Below, piece after piece: positions 55,782 through 64,000 of a stretch of DNA of 64,000 bases (positions are counted from its first letter, which is position 1; each line of letters starts with the position of its first letter). Both the position numbers and the translations under genes were made by a program. Below the pieces are notes generated by a model. It saw nothing but the letters and a program-made list of their open reading frames with translations. It was not told where the DNA came from and ran no database searches. The stretch is taken from NCBI RefSeq assembly GCF_003789055.1, contig NZ_ML119082.1, positions 248,001 to 312,000 of the forward strand. Reading direction: 5' to 3'. This DNA comes from Histidinibacterium lentulum (GTDB taxonomy: Bacteria > Pseudomonadota > Alphaproteobacteria > Rhodobacterales > Rhodobacteraceae).

Positions 55782-57986
55782 ATGACCGATTTCCGCATGG
55801 AGAAAGACGGCGACATCGCGATCCTGACCTGGGATGCGGAGGGCCGCTCGATGAACGTCATGACCCGGGAGGCCTTCGCGGAACTCGACGCCCTGATCGA
55901 CGCCGCCCTCTCCGACGACAGCGTCAAGGGCATCGTCCTGACCTCCGGCAAGACGGATTTCGCAGGCGGCATGGACCTCGCCACGCTGGCCAGCATCCGC
56001 GACGAGGCCGGAGACGCCCCGGCGCAAGCCCTGTTCGACTTCACCATGGCCGGGCACATGGCGCTCCGGAAACTCGAGCGCGCGGGCCTCGACCCGAAGA
56101 CCAACAAGGGCGGAAAGCCCGTGGCCTGCGCCATCCCGGGCACCTGCGCCGGGATCGGCACCGAGATCGCGCTCGCCTGTCACCGCCGCTTCATGGCCGA
56201 AGGCCGCGGCAGGATCGGTCTGCCCGAGATCAAGGTCGGCCTCTTTCCGGGCGGCGGCGGCACGACGCGCTATTCCCGCATGGTGGGCGCGCTTCAGGCC
56301 GCGCCGGTTCTGCTCGAAGGCCGGATGCTCGATCCCAGGGCTGCGAAATCGGCGCAACTGATCGACGAGGTCGTCCCCGCCGAGGAACTGCTGGACAGGG
56401 CCAAGGACTGGGTCCGCACCGCCACCGACGCCGATATCGTGAAGCCATGGGACAAGAAGGACTGGAAGATGCCGGGCGGCGCGCCCTACCACCCGGCGGG
56501 CTTCATGACCTTCGTCGGCGCCTCGGCCATGGTCAACCACCAGACGCAAGGCGTCTACCCGGCGGCAAAGGCGCTCCTCTCGGCGATCTACGAGGGCGCG
56601 CAGGTTCCCTTCGACACCGCCCTGAAGATCGAGGCGCGCTGGTTCACCTCGGTCCTCATGGATCCGACGTCCTCGGCCATGATCCGCACGCTGTTCCTCG
56701 GCAAGCAGGCGCTGGAAAAGGGTGCGAACCGGCCCGAGGCGCCGGACCAGTCCGTCCAAAGGCTGGGCGTGCTCGGCGCGGGCATGATGGGCGCGGGCAT
56801 CGCGCTCGTCGCCGCTCAGGCGGGAATCGACGTGGCTCTCCTCGACCAGAGCCGGGAGGCTGCCGAGAAGGGCCGCGCCTACACAGCCGATTACGCGGAG
56901 AAGGGCATCAAGCGCGGCAAGACCACCCCGGAAAAGGCCGAGGCCATGCTCGCGCGGATCCACGCCACCGATGACGTGGCCGACCTTGCGGACTGCGACC
57001 TCATCGTCGAGGCCGTCTTCGAGGACCCGACAGTCAAGGCGGAAATCACCGCCCGCGTCGAGGCGGTGCTGGGCGAAGAGGCGATCTTCGCGACGAACAC
57101 CTCCACCCTGCCGATCACGGACCTTGCGAAAGCCTCGAAGCGCCCCGACCGGTTCATCGGCATCCACTTCTTCTCCCCCGTGGAAAAGATGATGCTGGTG
57201 GAGATCATCAAGGGCCGCGAGACCGGCGACCGCGCCGTGGCCAAGGCGCTCGACTTCGTGCGCCAGATCCGAAAGACGCCCATCGTCGTGAACGACGCCC
57301 GCTTCTTCTACGCGAACCGCTGCATCATCCCCTACCTCAACGAGGGCGCGCGGATGGTCACGGAGGGCGTGGCGCCCGCGCTGATCGAGAACGCGGCGAA
57401 ACTGCTGGGTTTTCCGCTAGGTCCCCTGCAACTGATCGACGAGACCTCCATCGACCTCGCGGTGAAGATCTCCAAGGCGACGAAGGCTGCAATGGGCGAT
57501 GCCTACCCCGCCGACATGGCCCCCGTGGACGAGCTGATGACCTGGCTCGCGGGCGAGGGCCGCATGGGCAGAAAGGCCGGCGCAGGCTTCTACGCCTATG
57601 ACGACAAGGGCAAGCGCACGGGTCTCTGGCACGGCCTGGCGGACCGGCATGCGCCGGCGGCGACGCAGCCCGAGCTCACAGAGGTTCAGCACCGCCTGAT
57701 GTTCGCGCAGGTGCTCGAAGCGGTCCGCGCCCTCGAGGACGGCGTGCTCATGGACATCCGCGAGGGTGACGTGGGCGCGATCCTCGGCTGGGGCTTCGCG
57801 CCCTGGTCCGGCGGGCCGTTCTCCTGGCTCGACCTGCTGGGGGCGCCCTACGCCGCCGCCCGCTGCGACGAGCTCGCCGCGCGCCATGGTGACCGCTTCG
57901 CCTGCCCCGCCCTCCTGAGGGAGATGGCGGAGCGGGGGGAGAGGTTCGACCGCCGCTTCACCGCCCCCGGCGCGGATGCCGCCTGA
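55782..57986 (+). CDS. FadB-like trifunctional enoyl-CoA hydratase / 3-hydroxyacyl-CoA dehydrogenase
   Basis: Multifunctional beta-oxidation subunit of 734 aa. N-terminal crotonase domain (about 1-190) with the oxyanion-hole segments GKTDFAGGMDL and GTCAGIGTEIALACH; NAD-binding dehydrogenase domain starting RLGVLGAGMMGAGIA near residue 325 with DLAKASKRPDRFIGIHFFSPVEKM; two C-terminal 3HCDH domains with GMGRKAGAGFY-type GRKAGAGFYAYD. It hydrates enoyl-CoA and oxidises the hydroxyacyl product. GGGAG before ATG 55782. Forms the operon with thiolase; probably a heteromeric complex with it. Confidence 0.92.
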   Translation: MTDFRMEKDGDIAILTWDAEGRSMNVMTREAFAELDALIDAALSDDSVKGIVLTSGKTDFAGGMDLATLASIRDEAGDAPAQALFDFTMAGHMALRKLERAGLDPKTNKGGKPVACAIPGTCAGIGTEIALACHRRFMAEGRGRIGLPEIKVGLFPGGGGTTRYSRMVGALQAAPVLLEGRMLDPRAAKSAQLIDEVVPAEELLDRAKDWVRTATDADIVKPWDKKDWKMPGGAPYHPAGFMTFVGASAMVNHQTQGVYPAAKALLSAIYEGAQVPFDTALKIEARWFTSVLMDPTSSAMIRTLFLGKQALEKGANRPEAPDQSVQRLGVLGAGMMGAGIALVAAQAGIDVALLDQSREAAEKGRAYTADYAEKGIKRGKTTPEKAEAMLARIHATDDVADLADCDLIVEAVFEDPTVKAEITARVEAVLGEEAIFATNTSTLPITDLAKASKRPDRFIGIHFFSPVEKMMLVEIIKGRETGDRAVAKALDFVRQIRKTPIVVNDARFFYANRCIIPYLNEGARMVTEGVAPALIENAAKLLGFPLGPLQLIDETSIDLAVKISKATKAAMGDAYPADMAPVDELMTWLAGEGRMGRKAGAGFYAYDDKGKRTGLWHGLADRHAPAATQPELTEVQHRLMFAQVLEAVRALEDGVLMDIREGDVGAILGWGFAPWSGGPFSWLDLLGAPYAAARCDELAARHGDRFACPALLREMAERGERFDRRFTAPGADAA

Positions 57987-58921
57987 TGGCCACGCCGGCG
58001 GGTCTCCTCCCCTGGAGCATCGTCGGCACCATCGCGGGAACCGCCATCTGCGTCACTCTTGCGGCCGCCGCCCTGGACCCGCCGCTCGCCACGGCGGCGG
58101 CGGCGGGGCTTGCCGTTGGCCTTGGCGGCACCGTCATGGGCGGCCTCGTCCCGGCCGGGGTCGCGGCGGCGGTGGCCCTCGCGGCCATCGCGCTCGGTCT
58201 CGCGGGTCTCGATCCGCGCCTTGCCGCGCTCGCCCTTGCCGCCCTCGCGGGCTGGGAGGCCCACAGGCGCGGCGGCCGCGCGGCGGTCTACGGCATCCTC
58301 GCCACGGTGATGCTCTCCGTCGCCCTGCGCGACGGCGCCGGCACCTTGCCCGCCCTCCTCGTCTTCGCCGCCGCCGCTGCGGCGGGGATCGCCGTCGCGC
58401 AGGCGCGTCGGCTCACCGGTCTCGCCGCCCCTCCCCCCGAGGACCGGCGCGGCGGCGTCCAGATCGCGCTCTTCCTCGCGCTCGGGCTCATGGCGTCCCT
58501 GACACTTGTGGGCAATGCCGGAGAGCCGCGCGCGGTCTGGATCCTCTACACCTTCGTCCTGCGCGCGCTCAGCCCCGTGGCCCTGCTGGCCGAGCGGACC
58601 CTCGTCTATGCCCTCGGCGCCTGCCTCGGGGCCGTGGCGGCGCTTGCGCTCGAGCTTCTCGGCCCGCCCGGGCTCTGGCCCACCCTCGCCATCGCCTCGG
58701 TGGCGGTCCTGGTCGGCCTGCGACGGGCGGCGCTGCTGTCGCCGGTGCCGGGTGCGCTCTTCACCCTCGCCACGCTCCTCGTGGTCGCGCCCACCCCCGC
58801 CCATGCCGTCTTCCGGCTGGAGGTGATCCTCCTGGTCGCCGCCATGGTCCTGGCCCTGGCCGAGGGCCTGCGCCGGGTGCTCGGGCCGAACCGGACAGCT
58901 GTCCAGAAATTGCCCGATTAA
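57986..58921 (+). CDS. Polytopic membrane protein of unknown function
   Basis: Very hydrophobic 311-aa protein, Ala/Leu/Gly-rich, with about eight to ten membrane segments in two halves separated by a short loop (about residues 140-155, LTGLAAPPPEDRRGG). Its ATG overlaps the FadB-like gene stop (TGATG), so it is part of the cluster. I do not recognise a family; a FUSC-like or small-transporter half is possible. It could import or export a fatty acid-related compound, but that is only position-based inference. Confidence 0.6.
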   Translation: MATPAGLLPWSIVGTIAGTAICVTLAAAALDPPLATAAAAGLAVGLGGTVMGGLVPAGVAAAVALAAIALGLAGLDPRLAALALAALAGWEAHRRGGRAAVYGILATVMLSVALRDGAGTLPALLVFAAAAAAGIAVAQARRLTGLAAPPPEDRRGGVQIALFLALGLMASLTLVGNAGEPRAVWILYTFVLRALSPVALLAERTLVYALGACLGAVAALALELLGPPGLWPTLAIASVAVLVGLRRAALLSPVPGALFTLATLLVVAPTPAHAVFRLEVILLVAAMVLALAEGLRRVLGPNRTAVQKLPD

Positions 58922-59110
58922 CCCTTTTCCATATTCAGTTCAAAGACTTGCCGAAGGTTTCATCGTGTAACGCGGCGCAACCAGTGGCCCGGACCCCCTT
59001 TCCGAAGACCAGACTGACGATCCCCGTGACCGCGATCGGGGCAAACAAGTGCCGAATTGCGGAATTGCCAGGTCATTCCCCTGCAATACCTGGTCGGCTC
59101 TGCCGGCTGG

Positions 59111-59779
59111 TCAGCCGCCGGAAACGCCCGGAGGATCGAAGATGTAGCCGAAGCGCGCCACATCCTCGGCGCAGAGCTGAGCAACCAGCGCCGCATCCCC
59201 GTCCGAGTAGAACCCGCGCCAGTCCCGCGGGCGCCTGCTCTCGTTTGCCCGGCCCGGCGTCGGATCGAAACCGAGATGGACCGCGAGCGGAGCCAGGTCC
59301 GTCCCGAGGCACTCGAGGCGCACGAAGAGATCCGCCCGCTCCCGCCCTGCCCCGTCCCGCATCGCCGCACCATAGGGATTTGCCCGCAAAGCGGCCCGGG
59401 TTGCGGGGTGGTTCAGAAAGCCGGCAAACTCCTCCTGCCGCGCCAGAGTGACCGCGGGATGATCGAACCGCTGATCACGAAGCCAGTGGTAGTAGCTGAC
59501 CATCCTGTCCCACGGGTTGCGGACGAGCGTGAAGACGAAAAGCCCGTCCAGTTCCTCCCGCCGGTAGAGACCCTCCGCCTCGGCCACCGTCGAGTGCTTC
59601 CACAGCCGGCCCGCCGTCTTCACCCCCCGGAGACGCCCCTTCCTGCGCCGCGCCTTCGGCGTGTCGCCGATCAGGATGTCGTCCGCCATGGCGCGCGCCT
59701 CCAGCGCAAGTGCCAGCGCCGTGCCGCCCGTCTTCGGGATGTGGACGAAGAGGTAGCGCCGCCCCCGGGAGAGGATCAT
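59111..59779 (-). CDS. Sulfotransferase family protein
   Basis: PAPS-dependent sulfotransferase-like protein of 222 aa. The 5'-phosphosulfate loop [12 protein letters not shown] near the N-terminus and the 3'-phosphate segment [15 protein letters not shown] are the two signature stretches of the bacterial Sulfotransfer_2 group (HS2ST-like). Likely sulfates a polysaccharide, lipid or glycan in or at the membrane; no signal peptide. It is 7 bases after the unknown gene at 59787, so the two form an operon. Confidence 0.8.
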   Translation of the reverse strand: MILSRGRRYLFVHIPKTGGTALALALEARAMADDILIGDTPKARRRKGRLRGVKTAGRLWKHSTVAEAEGLYRREELDGLFVFTLVRNPWDRMVSYYHWLRDQRFDHPAVTLARQEEFAGFLNHPATRAALRANPYGAAMRDGAGRERADLFVRLECLGTDLAPLAVHLGFDPTPGRANESRRPRDWRGFYSDGDAALVAQLCAEDVARFGYIFDPPGVSGG

Positions 59780-59786
59780 CGAGCAC

Positions 59787-60644
59787 TCAGAACCATTGCC
59801 CCGGCTCCATGAGCCCGAGATCGAGAAGCTGCTGGGAGCGCCAGGTGAAGGGCACGGAATTGTGCCACCAGAAGCTCTGGATATCGAAGGTGCTCCCTGG
59901 GTTGCGCTTCAGCGCCTTGGCGGTCCGGAACGAACAGACCGCCGCGGTCAGGCTGTGATGCCAGGGGCTGGCATAGGTGTTGTACTCGGCGATGTTGAAG
60001 GTGTGGTCCTCCCGCAGCTCCAGCCCCGGCTGAGCCCGGAACAGCGAGATCCGGTCGATCCTGCGCCGCGACGGCGGGACATGCTCCTCGAAACGCCAGC
60101 GCAGCCCGCCGAAGAAATCCATCTGACGGTCCAGATGGTTGTTCCAGCGGTCGGTCCGGTTCAGCGCGTAGTAGCCCGACCGGTCGAGATGGGCTTCGTC
60201 GATCGACACGGCGGAGGGGCAGCGACCGAGATCGCCGGCGTAGAGATCGATGACGTAGGTGAGGATCGTGTCGCGACGCTCCTCTACGCAGAAGGCCGTC
60301 ATCTCTCCCACGGTCCGGGTCTCGCAGAACGGGTAGTACAGGAACTCGGCATTGTAGCAGTAGTGGAACCAGACCTTCGGAGCAGCGGCGATGCAGGTGT
60401 TGACGGCCCGCGTCAGCGCGCCTTCGGACAGCGTGTTGTAGCTGACGTGGTGGATCGTGGTTTCGAATTCCGGTTCGAGGTCGATCCCGTCGGGCACGAG
60501 CGCGGCGATGGTGCGGAACCCGCGAACGAGGAGGTTTCTCAGGGTACTTGCCACCTCGACCTGGTCCTCTATCAGGACGAGCGCGACCGGTCCCTTCTCG
60601 AGCGCGCCCGAAGAGGCGAAACTTTGCAGGCCGTCGTGACGCAT
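59787..60644 (-). CDS. Unrecognised 285-aa protein, partner of the sulfotransferase
   Basis: Cytosolic protein with no signal peptide. The start [24 protein letters not shown] looks like a nucleotide-diphospho-sugar (GT-A) strand-helix, and [14 protein letters not shown] carries a DxD-like pair, but no glycosyltransferase motif is certain. Trp, Tyr and His are abundant in the C-terminal half ([28 protein letters not shown]). Start ATG 60644 is inside the frame open from 60695. Operon with the sulfotransferase; divergent from miaB. A role in a surface-glycan or sulfated glycan pathway is only inference. Confidence 0.68.
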   Translation of the reverse strand: MRHDGLQSFASSGALEKGPVALVLIEDQVEVASTLRNLLVRGFRTIAALVPDGIDLEPEFETTIHHVSYNTLSEGALTRAVNTCIAAAPKVWFHYCYNAEFLYYPFCETRTVGEMTAFCVEERRDTILTYVIDLYAGDLGRCPSAVSIDEAHLDRSGYYALNRTDRWNNHLDRQMDFFGGLRWRFEEHVPPSRRRIDRISLFRAQPGLELREDHTFNIAEYNTYASPWHHSLTAAVCSFRTAKALKRNPGSTFDIQSFWWHNSVPFTWRSQQLLDLGLMEPGQWF

Positions 60645-60746
60645 CCGATGCTTTCTCCGGGAGGCGGAGGCACGCTGCCCGGCGGCGGCGTCCATTGCAA
60701 GGGCCGGGCGGCTTGGTTAGGACGGCCGGGTGCCCCGGAGGACACG

Positions 60747-62060
60747 ATGACCGCCGAGAAGAAGCTCTACATCAAGACCTATGGCTGTCAGATGAACGTC
60801 TATGACAGCGAGCGCATGGCCGAGGTCATGGGCGGTCAGGGCTATGGCGTGACCGACGATCCCGCCGAGGCCGACATGATCCTCCTGAACACCTGCCACA
60901 TCCGCGAGAAGGCCGCAGAGAAGGTCTATTCCGAACTCGGACGGCTGAAGCCGCTAAAGGCCGCGAAACCGGGCCTCAAGATCGGCGTGGCAGGTTGCGT
61001 GGCCCAGGCCGAGGGCGAAGAGATCCTCGCCCGGGCGCCGATGGTGGACCTTGTCGTCGGACCGCAGAGCTATCACCGGCTGCCTGCCATGGAACGTGCC
61101 GTCACCGGCGGGGCCAAGGCGGTCGACACCGACTTTCCTGTCGAGGACAAGTTCGAGGACATGTCCCGTCCGCGGATGCGAAAAGGGCCGACAGCCTTTC
61201 TGACCGTACAGGAAGGATGCGACAAGTTCTGTTCGTTTTGTGTGGTTCCCTACACTCGTGGGGCCGAGATCAGCCGGCCGGCGGACAGGATTATTCAAGA
61301 AGCGGCCCAACTCGTGGCCGCGGGCGTCCGTGAGATCACGCTTCTCGGCCAGAACGTGAACGCCTATCACGGACATGCGGGCGGGCTTGCCGGCCTGATC
61401 CGCGCGCTGGCAGGCATCGATGGGCTGGACCGTATCCGCTTCACCACGAGCCATCCCAACGACATGGATGACGCGCTGATCGAGGCGCATGGTGCCTGCG
61501 ACAAGCTGATGCCCTATCTTCATCTGCCGGTTCAGTCCGGGTCGGACCGCATCCTGAAGGCGATGAACCGCAAGCACACCGCCGAAAGCTACCTGCGGCT
61601 GATCGACCGCCTGCGCGACGCGCGGCCCGATCTGGCCTTGTCGGGCGATTTCATCGTGGGCTTTCCCGGCGAGACCGAGGCCGATTTCGAGGATACGCTG
61701 CGGCTGGTGGAGGACGTGCGCTATGCGTCCGCCTATTCCTTCAAGTACTCCCCTCGTCCTGGCACGCCCGCGGCAGAACGCGACCAGCTGCCTGAGGACG
61801 TGAAGACCGAACGTCTCGCGCGCCTTCAGACCCTTCTGGCCCGGCAGCAGGCGGCCGCTCAGGACGCCATGATCGGGCGGACAGTCGGTGTGCTGTTCGA
61901 GAAGCGGGGCCGCATGGAAAGGCAGGTCGTCGGCAAGTCCGATCACCTCATGGCGGTCCATGCCGAAGGCCCGGACTCACTGATCGGCCGAATCGTTCCG
62001 GTGGAAATCGTTGCAACCGCGCCCCATTCCCTTGCAGGGCGCTGTGTCGGCGACGCCTGA
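60747..62060 (+). CDS. miaB: tRNA-2-methylthio-N6-dimethylallyladenosine synthase MiaB
   Basis: Radical SAM methylthiotransferase, 437 aa, that converts i6A37 to ms2i6A37 in tRNAs reading UNN codons. First cluster cysteines C14, C50 and C84, radical SAM cysteines C158, C162 and C165 (CxxxCxxC in [10 protein letters not shown]), and C-terminal TRAM domain (about 375-437). GGAGG before ATG 60747 sets the start. miaB-phoH is the usual alphaproteobacterial order, but here an OmpA-family and a lipoprotein gene separate them. Confidence 0.96.
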   Translation: MTAEKKLYIKTYGCQMNVYDSERMAEVMGGQGYGVTDDPAEADMILLNTCHIREKAAEKVYSELGRLKPLKAAKPGLKIGVAGCVAQAEGEEILARAPMVDLVVGPQSYHRLPAMERAVTGGAKAVDTDFPVEDKFEDMSRPRMRKGPTAFLTVQEGCDKFCSFCVVPYTRGAEISRPADRIIQEAAQLVAAGVREITLLGQNVNAYHGHAGGLAGLIRALAGIDGLDRIRFTTSHPNDMDDALIEAHGACDKLMPYLHLPVQSGSDRILKAMNRKHTAESYLRLIDRLRDARPDLALSGDFIVGFPGETEADFEDTLRLVEDVRYASAYSFKYSPRPGTPAAERDQLPEDVKTERLARLQTLLARQQAAAQDAMIGRTVGVLFEKRGRMERQVVGKSDHLMAVHAEGPDSLIGRIVPVEIVATAPHSLAGRCVGDA

Positions 62061-62279
62061 ACTGTTTCCCACAATCCCCCGACGCAACGTTACTTTTTCT
62101 CCTTGTCCACAGGTTGGAGCTGGGCATGTGTGGGGGTTGTTTCCGATTCCGACACAATATCTGGCGGATTCTCCTTCCCAACCGCGGAATATTGGTTAAT
62201 CTTTTGAACACAATGGCTCTCTTGCGCGCGCGTGCATGCAAGGCGGGCCTGGGAGAACAGACCAAGAGGGACAAGCACC

Positions 62280-62864
62280 GTGGCGACCAGAACCTTGCAC
62301 CGGGTCGCGAGAAGCATGGCGGCCGTTGCCGCCCTCGCGCTCTCGCTGACCGTGAGCGCGGACCGGGCCGAAGCTCAGACCGGCCCGGTCATCACCGGAC
62401 AGATCGAATGGGGCGTTTATGTGGCTCCCGATGGCTGCATGCGCTGGTGGGCAGACGGCGGCCTCGAAGGCTACATGGTGACGCGGTTCCATCCGAACAC
62501 CAACCGGCCCTATTGCCTGCAGACAACGACCTGCCTGACAGAAAGCACCGATGTGCTCTTTGCCACGGACAGCCATCACCTGACCGATGAGGGCCGGGCC
62601 CGGCTGGAACGGTTCTTCCGGACGGAGAACGCGTTCGGCTACGCCGTTTACGGCCATACCGACGAGCGCGCGAGCCACGCCTACAACCAGGCCCTTTCGG
62701 AGCGGCGTGCCAATTCGGTTGCGCAGGTCGCCCGCTCGGTCGGCGCGGTCGTCGAGGCGGTCGCGGGCTTCGGCGAGACCCGGCCGAGGGCGCAGGGCCA
62801 CAACGAGCATGCCTGGCGACAGAACCGCCGCGTCGAAGTCGTCTGCTACCACCTTCCGGAGTGA
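62280..62864 (+). CDS. OmpA-family exported protein with a PDGC module
   Basis: Exported 194-aa protein starting at GTG 62280 (AGAGGG ten bases upstream). Signal peptide about 1-32 (RAEAQ). It then holds a short module with PDGC at 50-53, EGY at 63-65 and Cys79, followed by an OmpA-like domain (LFATDSHHLTDEGRARLERF, VYGHTDERAS, LSERRANSV, RQNRRVEVV) that would bind peptidoglycan. The 219-base upstream gap is relatively AT-rich and presumably holds its promoter. Its stop overlaps the next start (GTGA). Confidence 0.85.
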   Translation: MATRTLHRVARSMAAVAALALSLTVSADRAEAQTGPVITGQIEWGVYVAPDGCMRWWADGGLEGYMVTRFHPNTNRPYCLQTTTCLTESTDVLFATDSHHLTDEGRARLERFFRTENAFGYAVYGHTDERASHAYNQALSERRANSVAQVARSVGAVVEAVAGFGETRPRAQGHNEHAWRQNRRVEVVCYHLPE

Positions 62865-63211
62865 CAAGAACAATGTTCCGAATGTTGATCCCCGCCGGCC
62901 TGCTCCTGACCACGGTGGCAGGCTGTGCTGCACCGCCGCAGAACCCCGATCCAAACGGTACGGGGGCGCCGCTGATCGCGCGGGCGACCGACAGCGCCAT
63001 CGTCAACAGGGATACGCTGAACGACAAGATTCCGGCGATCGCGGTCACCCCCGATGGCTGTCAGAACTGGATCCTGGATGACGGCGCCGAAGGTTATGCG
63101 GTCGAGCGGTTCGATCCCGTAGCCGGCACCGTCGTCTGCACGAACCGCCTGCCGCCCGGCGCGGTCATCGGCAACCCCTACACCAATCGCTTCCCCGACA
63201 TCCTGCCCTGA
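62861..63211 (+). CDS. Putative lipoprotein sharing the PDGC module
   Basis: Lipoprotein of 116 aa: from GTG 62861 (overlapping the OmpA-gene stop) the signal ends LTTVAGC with lipidated Cys22; ATG 62873 would work too. The mature part has PDGC at 64-67, EGY at 78-80 and Cys93, the same spacing (26 residues) between the two cysteines as in the neighbouring OmpA-family protein. Outer- or inner-membrane localisation cannot be read. Together with that protein it looks like a cell-envelope pair of unknown role. Confidence 0.78.
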   Translation: MTRTMFRMLIPAGLLLTTVAGCAAPPQNPDPNGTGAPLIARATDSAIVNRDTLNDKIPAIAVTPDGCQNWILDDGAEGYAVERFDPVAGTVVCTNRLPPGAVIGNPYTNRFPDILP

Positions 63212-63232
63212 CCTCTCGGGAACCCGGGCCAG

Positions 63233-63260
63233 AGGGCCGCGGCTTGTGCCGCGGCCCTTT
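63233..63260 (+). terminator. Terminator hairpin before phoH
   Basis: Perfect 11-base-pair stem AGGGCCGCGGC / GCCGCGGCCCT with loop TTGT, followed by TTTCC, ending the OmpA/lipoprotein operon 22 bases past the lipoprotein stop. Confidence 0.75.
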
Positions 63261-63332
63261 CCATTCCCGCGCTTGCGTCTTGCCGCACAAGTTGCCAGCA
63301 TCGCTTCGAGCCTCTGACCCCGGGAGACGCGC

Positions 63333-64000
63333 TTGGTCACGACCACCCTGCCCCCGTCCCACGAGACGGTGCTCGAATTTCCCGACAATTTCCTGCTGAT
63401 CGACCTCTGCGGCGAGTACGACCGAAATCTCGCCGATATCGAGGGCCGGCTTTCGGTGCAGATCCTCCGCCGGGGGAATCGCCTGACCGTCCTTGGCGAG
63501 GAAGGTGCCCGCGCAGCCGCAGCCGACACCCTGAACGCGCTCTATCAGCGGCTGGAGTCCGGCAAGAGCGTCGGCGCCGCCGAGATCGAACGCGAGATCC
63601 GCATGGGTGGCGACGAGGCCGGCGAAGCCGAGCAGATGGAGATGTTCCAAGGCGGACCGGTCGAGATCAAGACCCGCAAGAAGCTGGTGGAACCGCGCAC
63701 CGAGGCCCAGAAAAGCTACGTCCGCTCGCTCTTCGAGCATGAACTCGCCTTCGGCATCGGGCCCGCGGGCACCGGAAAGACCTATCTCGCCGTTGCAGTC
63801 GGCGTGTCGATGTTCATCCAGGGCAGGGTCGAGAAGATCATCCTGAGCCGTCCGGCGGTGGAGGCCGGGGAACGCCTCGGCTTTCTGCCCGGCGACATGA
63901 AGGACAAGGTCGATCCCTACATGCAGCCGCTTTATGACGCGCTGAACGACTTCCTTCCGGGCAAGCAGGTCCAGAAGCTTATCGAGGAAAAGCAGATCGA
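63333..64000 (+). CDS. phoH: PhoH family protein (3'-truncated by window edge)
   Basis: PhoH-like ATPase (YbeZ type) of the RNase-associated P-loop group; the gene runs off the end of the window. Walker A is GIGPAGTGKTYLAVAVG (about residues 144-160), and ILSRPAVEAGERLGFLPGD follows. The start is TTG 63333, supported by GGGAG at 63322-63326 six bases upstream; no better in-frame codon lies nearby. In other alphaproteobacteria phoH is followed by ybeY, a corC/hlyC homologue and lnt, so those are expected just beyond the window. Confidence 0.9.
   Translation, partial: MVTTTLPPSHETVLEFPDNFLLIDLCGEYDRNLADIEGRLSVQILRRGNRLTVLGEEGARAAAADTLNALYQRLESGKSVGAAEIEREIRMGGDEAGEAEQMEMFQGGPVEIKTRKKLVEPRTEAQKSYVRSLFEHELAFGIGPAGTGKTYLAVAVGVSMFIQGRVEKIILSRPAVEAGERLGFLPGDMKDKVDPYMQPLYDALNDFLPGKQVQKLIEEKQI

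Noticed and set aside
58922-59110. RNA gene in the gap between the membrane protein and the sulfotransferase gene
   Set aside because: Several small inverted repeats occur (for example CCAGGT / ACCTGG), but none builds a recognised RNA and the two genes converge here, so transcript-end structure suffices.

Overview
The window is a very GC-rich, densely coded chromosomal segment from an alphaproteobacterium, most likely a member of the Rhodobacterales (Rhodobacter/Roseobacter/Paracoccus relatives). This rests on the F1-only atpHAGDC operon with no F0 genes beside it, the hisC-tyrA-extensin cluster, the 68-residue alphaproteobacterial cold-shock proteins, homospermidine synthase, the MotA-like/OmpA-like pair, and a dispersed intergenic repeat carrying a GGCCAGATGAGGA-type core. 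I see no rRNA, tRNA, CRISPR array, prophage or conventional insertion sequence. The taxonomic call is inference from family knowledge.

Layout. 1-6.2 kb: end of apt, an AI-2E transporter, ettA, a DUF1737 protein, a REP-associated (RAYT) transposase gene full of palindromes, and two cold-shock genes that share a conserved leader and flank a DJ-1/PfpI protein. 6.2-14.9 kb: divergent lysophospholipase/arylesterase and YbbA/YbbP-type ABC genes, gltX, a small zincin, pfkB, a DUF1801 protein, an SGNH hydrolase and wrbA. 14.9-21.9 kb: a 2OG-Fe(II) oxygenase, nadE, a VOC protein, ppk2, a lipoprotein, a sirtuin, an H-type lectin-domain protein, a Tet-type MFS exporter and a small unknown. 22.2-27.1 kb: the F1 ATP synthase operon on the minus strand. 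27.5-33.6 kb: an unknown membrane-anchored protein, a methyltransferase divergent from gloB, clpA, and a frameshifted M23 peptidase gene.

33.6-45.2 kb: a giant coiled-coil OmpA/MotB-like protein with its MotA/TolQ-like partner, a ChaC-like cyclotransferase, a DUF2125 protein, an operon hisC-tyrA-extensin-like, homospermidine synthase and rpsD. 45.4-50.5 kb: an exported unknown, a Hint-domain protein, an LpxR-like outer-membrane protein, and an operon of two PaaI-type thioesterases plus a MATE exporter. 50.6-58.9 kb: two tandem MerR regulators followed by a fatty-acid beta-oxidation cluster (acyl-CoA dehydrogenase, small unknown, GST, thiolase, FadB-like enzyme, membrane protein). 59.1-64 kb: a sulfotransferase-like protein with an unknown partner, then miaB, an OmpA-family protein, a lipoprotein and the start of phoH.

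How genes fit together. Most of the window is core metabolism and housekeeping: energy (F1 ATPase), NAD synthesis, translation (gltX, rpsD, ettA, miaB), proteolysis (clpA) and envelope maintenance. The more unusual material is (i) the RAYT gene with REP-like hairpins inside and around it, (ii) a dispersed intergenic repeat whose paired hairpins vary in sequence but keep their pairing, (iii) the giant MotB-like/MotA-like pair, and (iv) an OmpA protein and lipoprotein between miaB and phoH that share a two-cysteine module with identical spacing.
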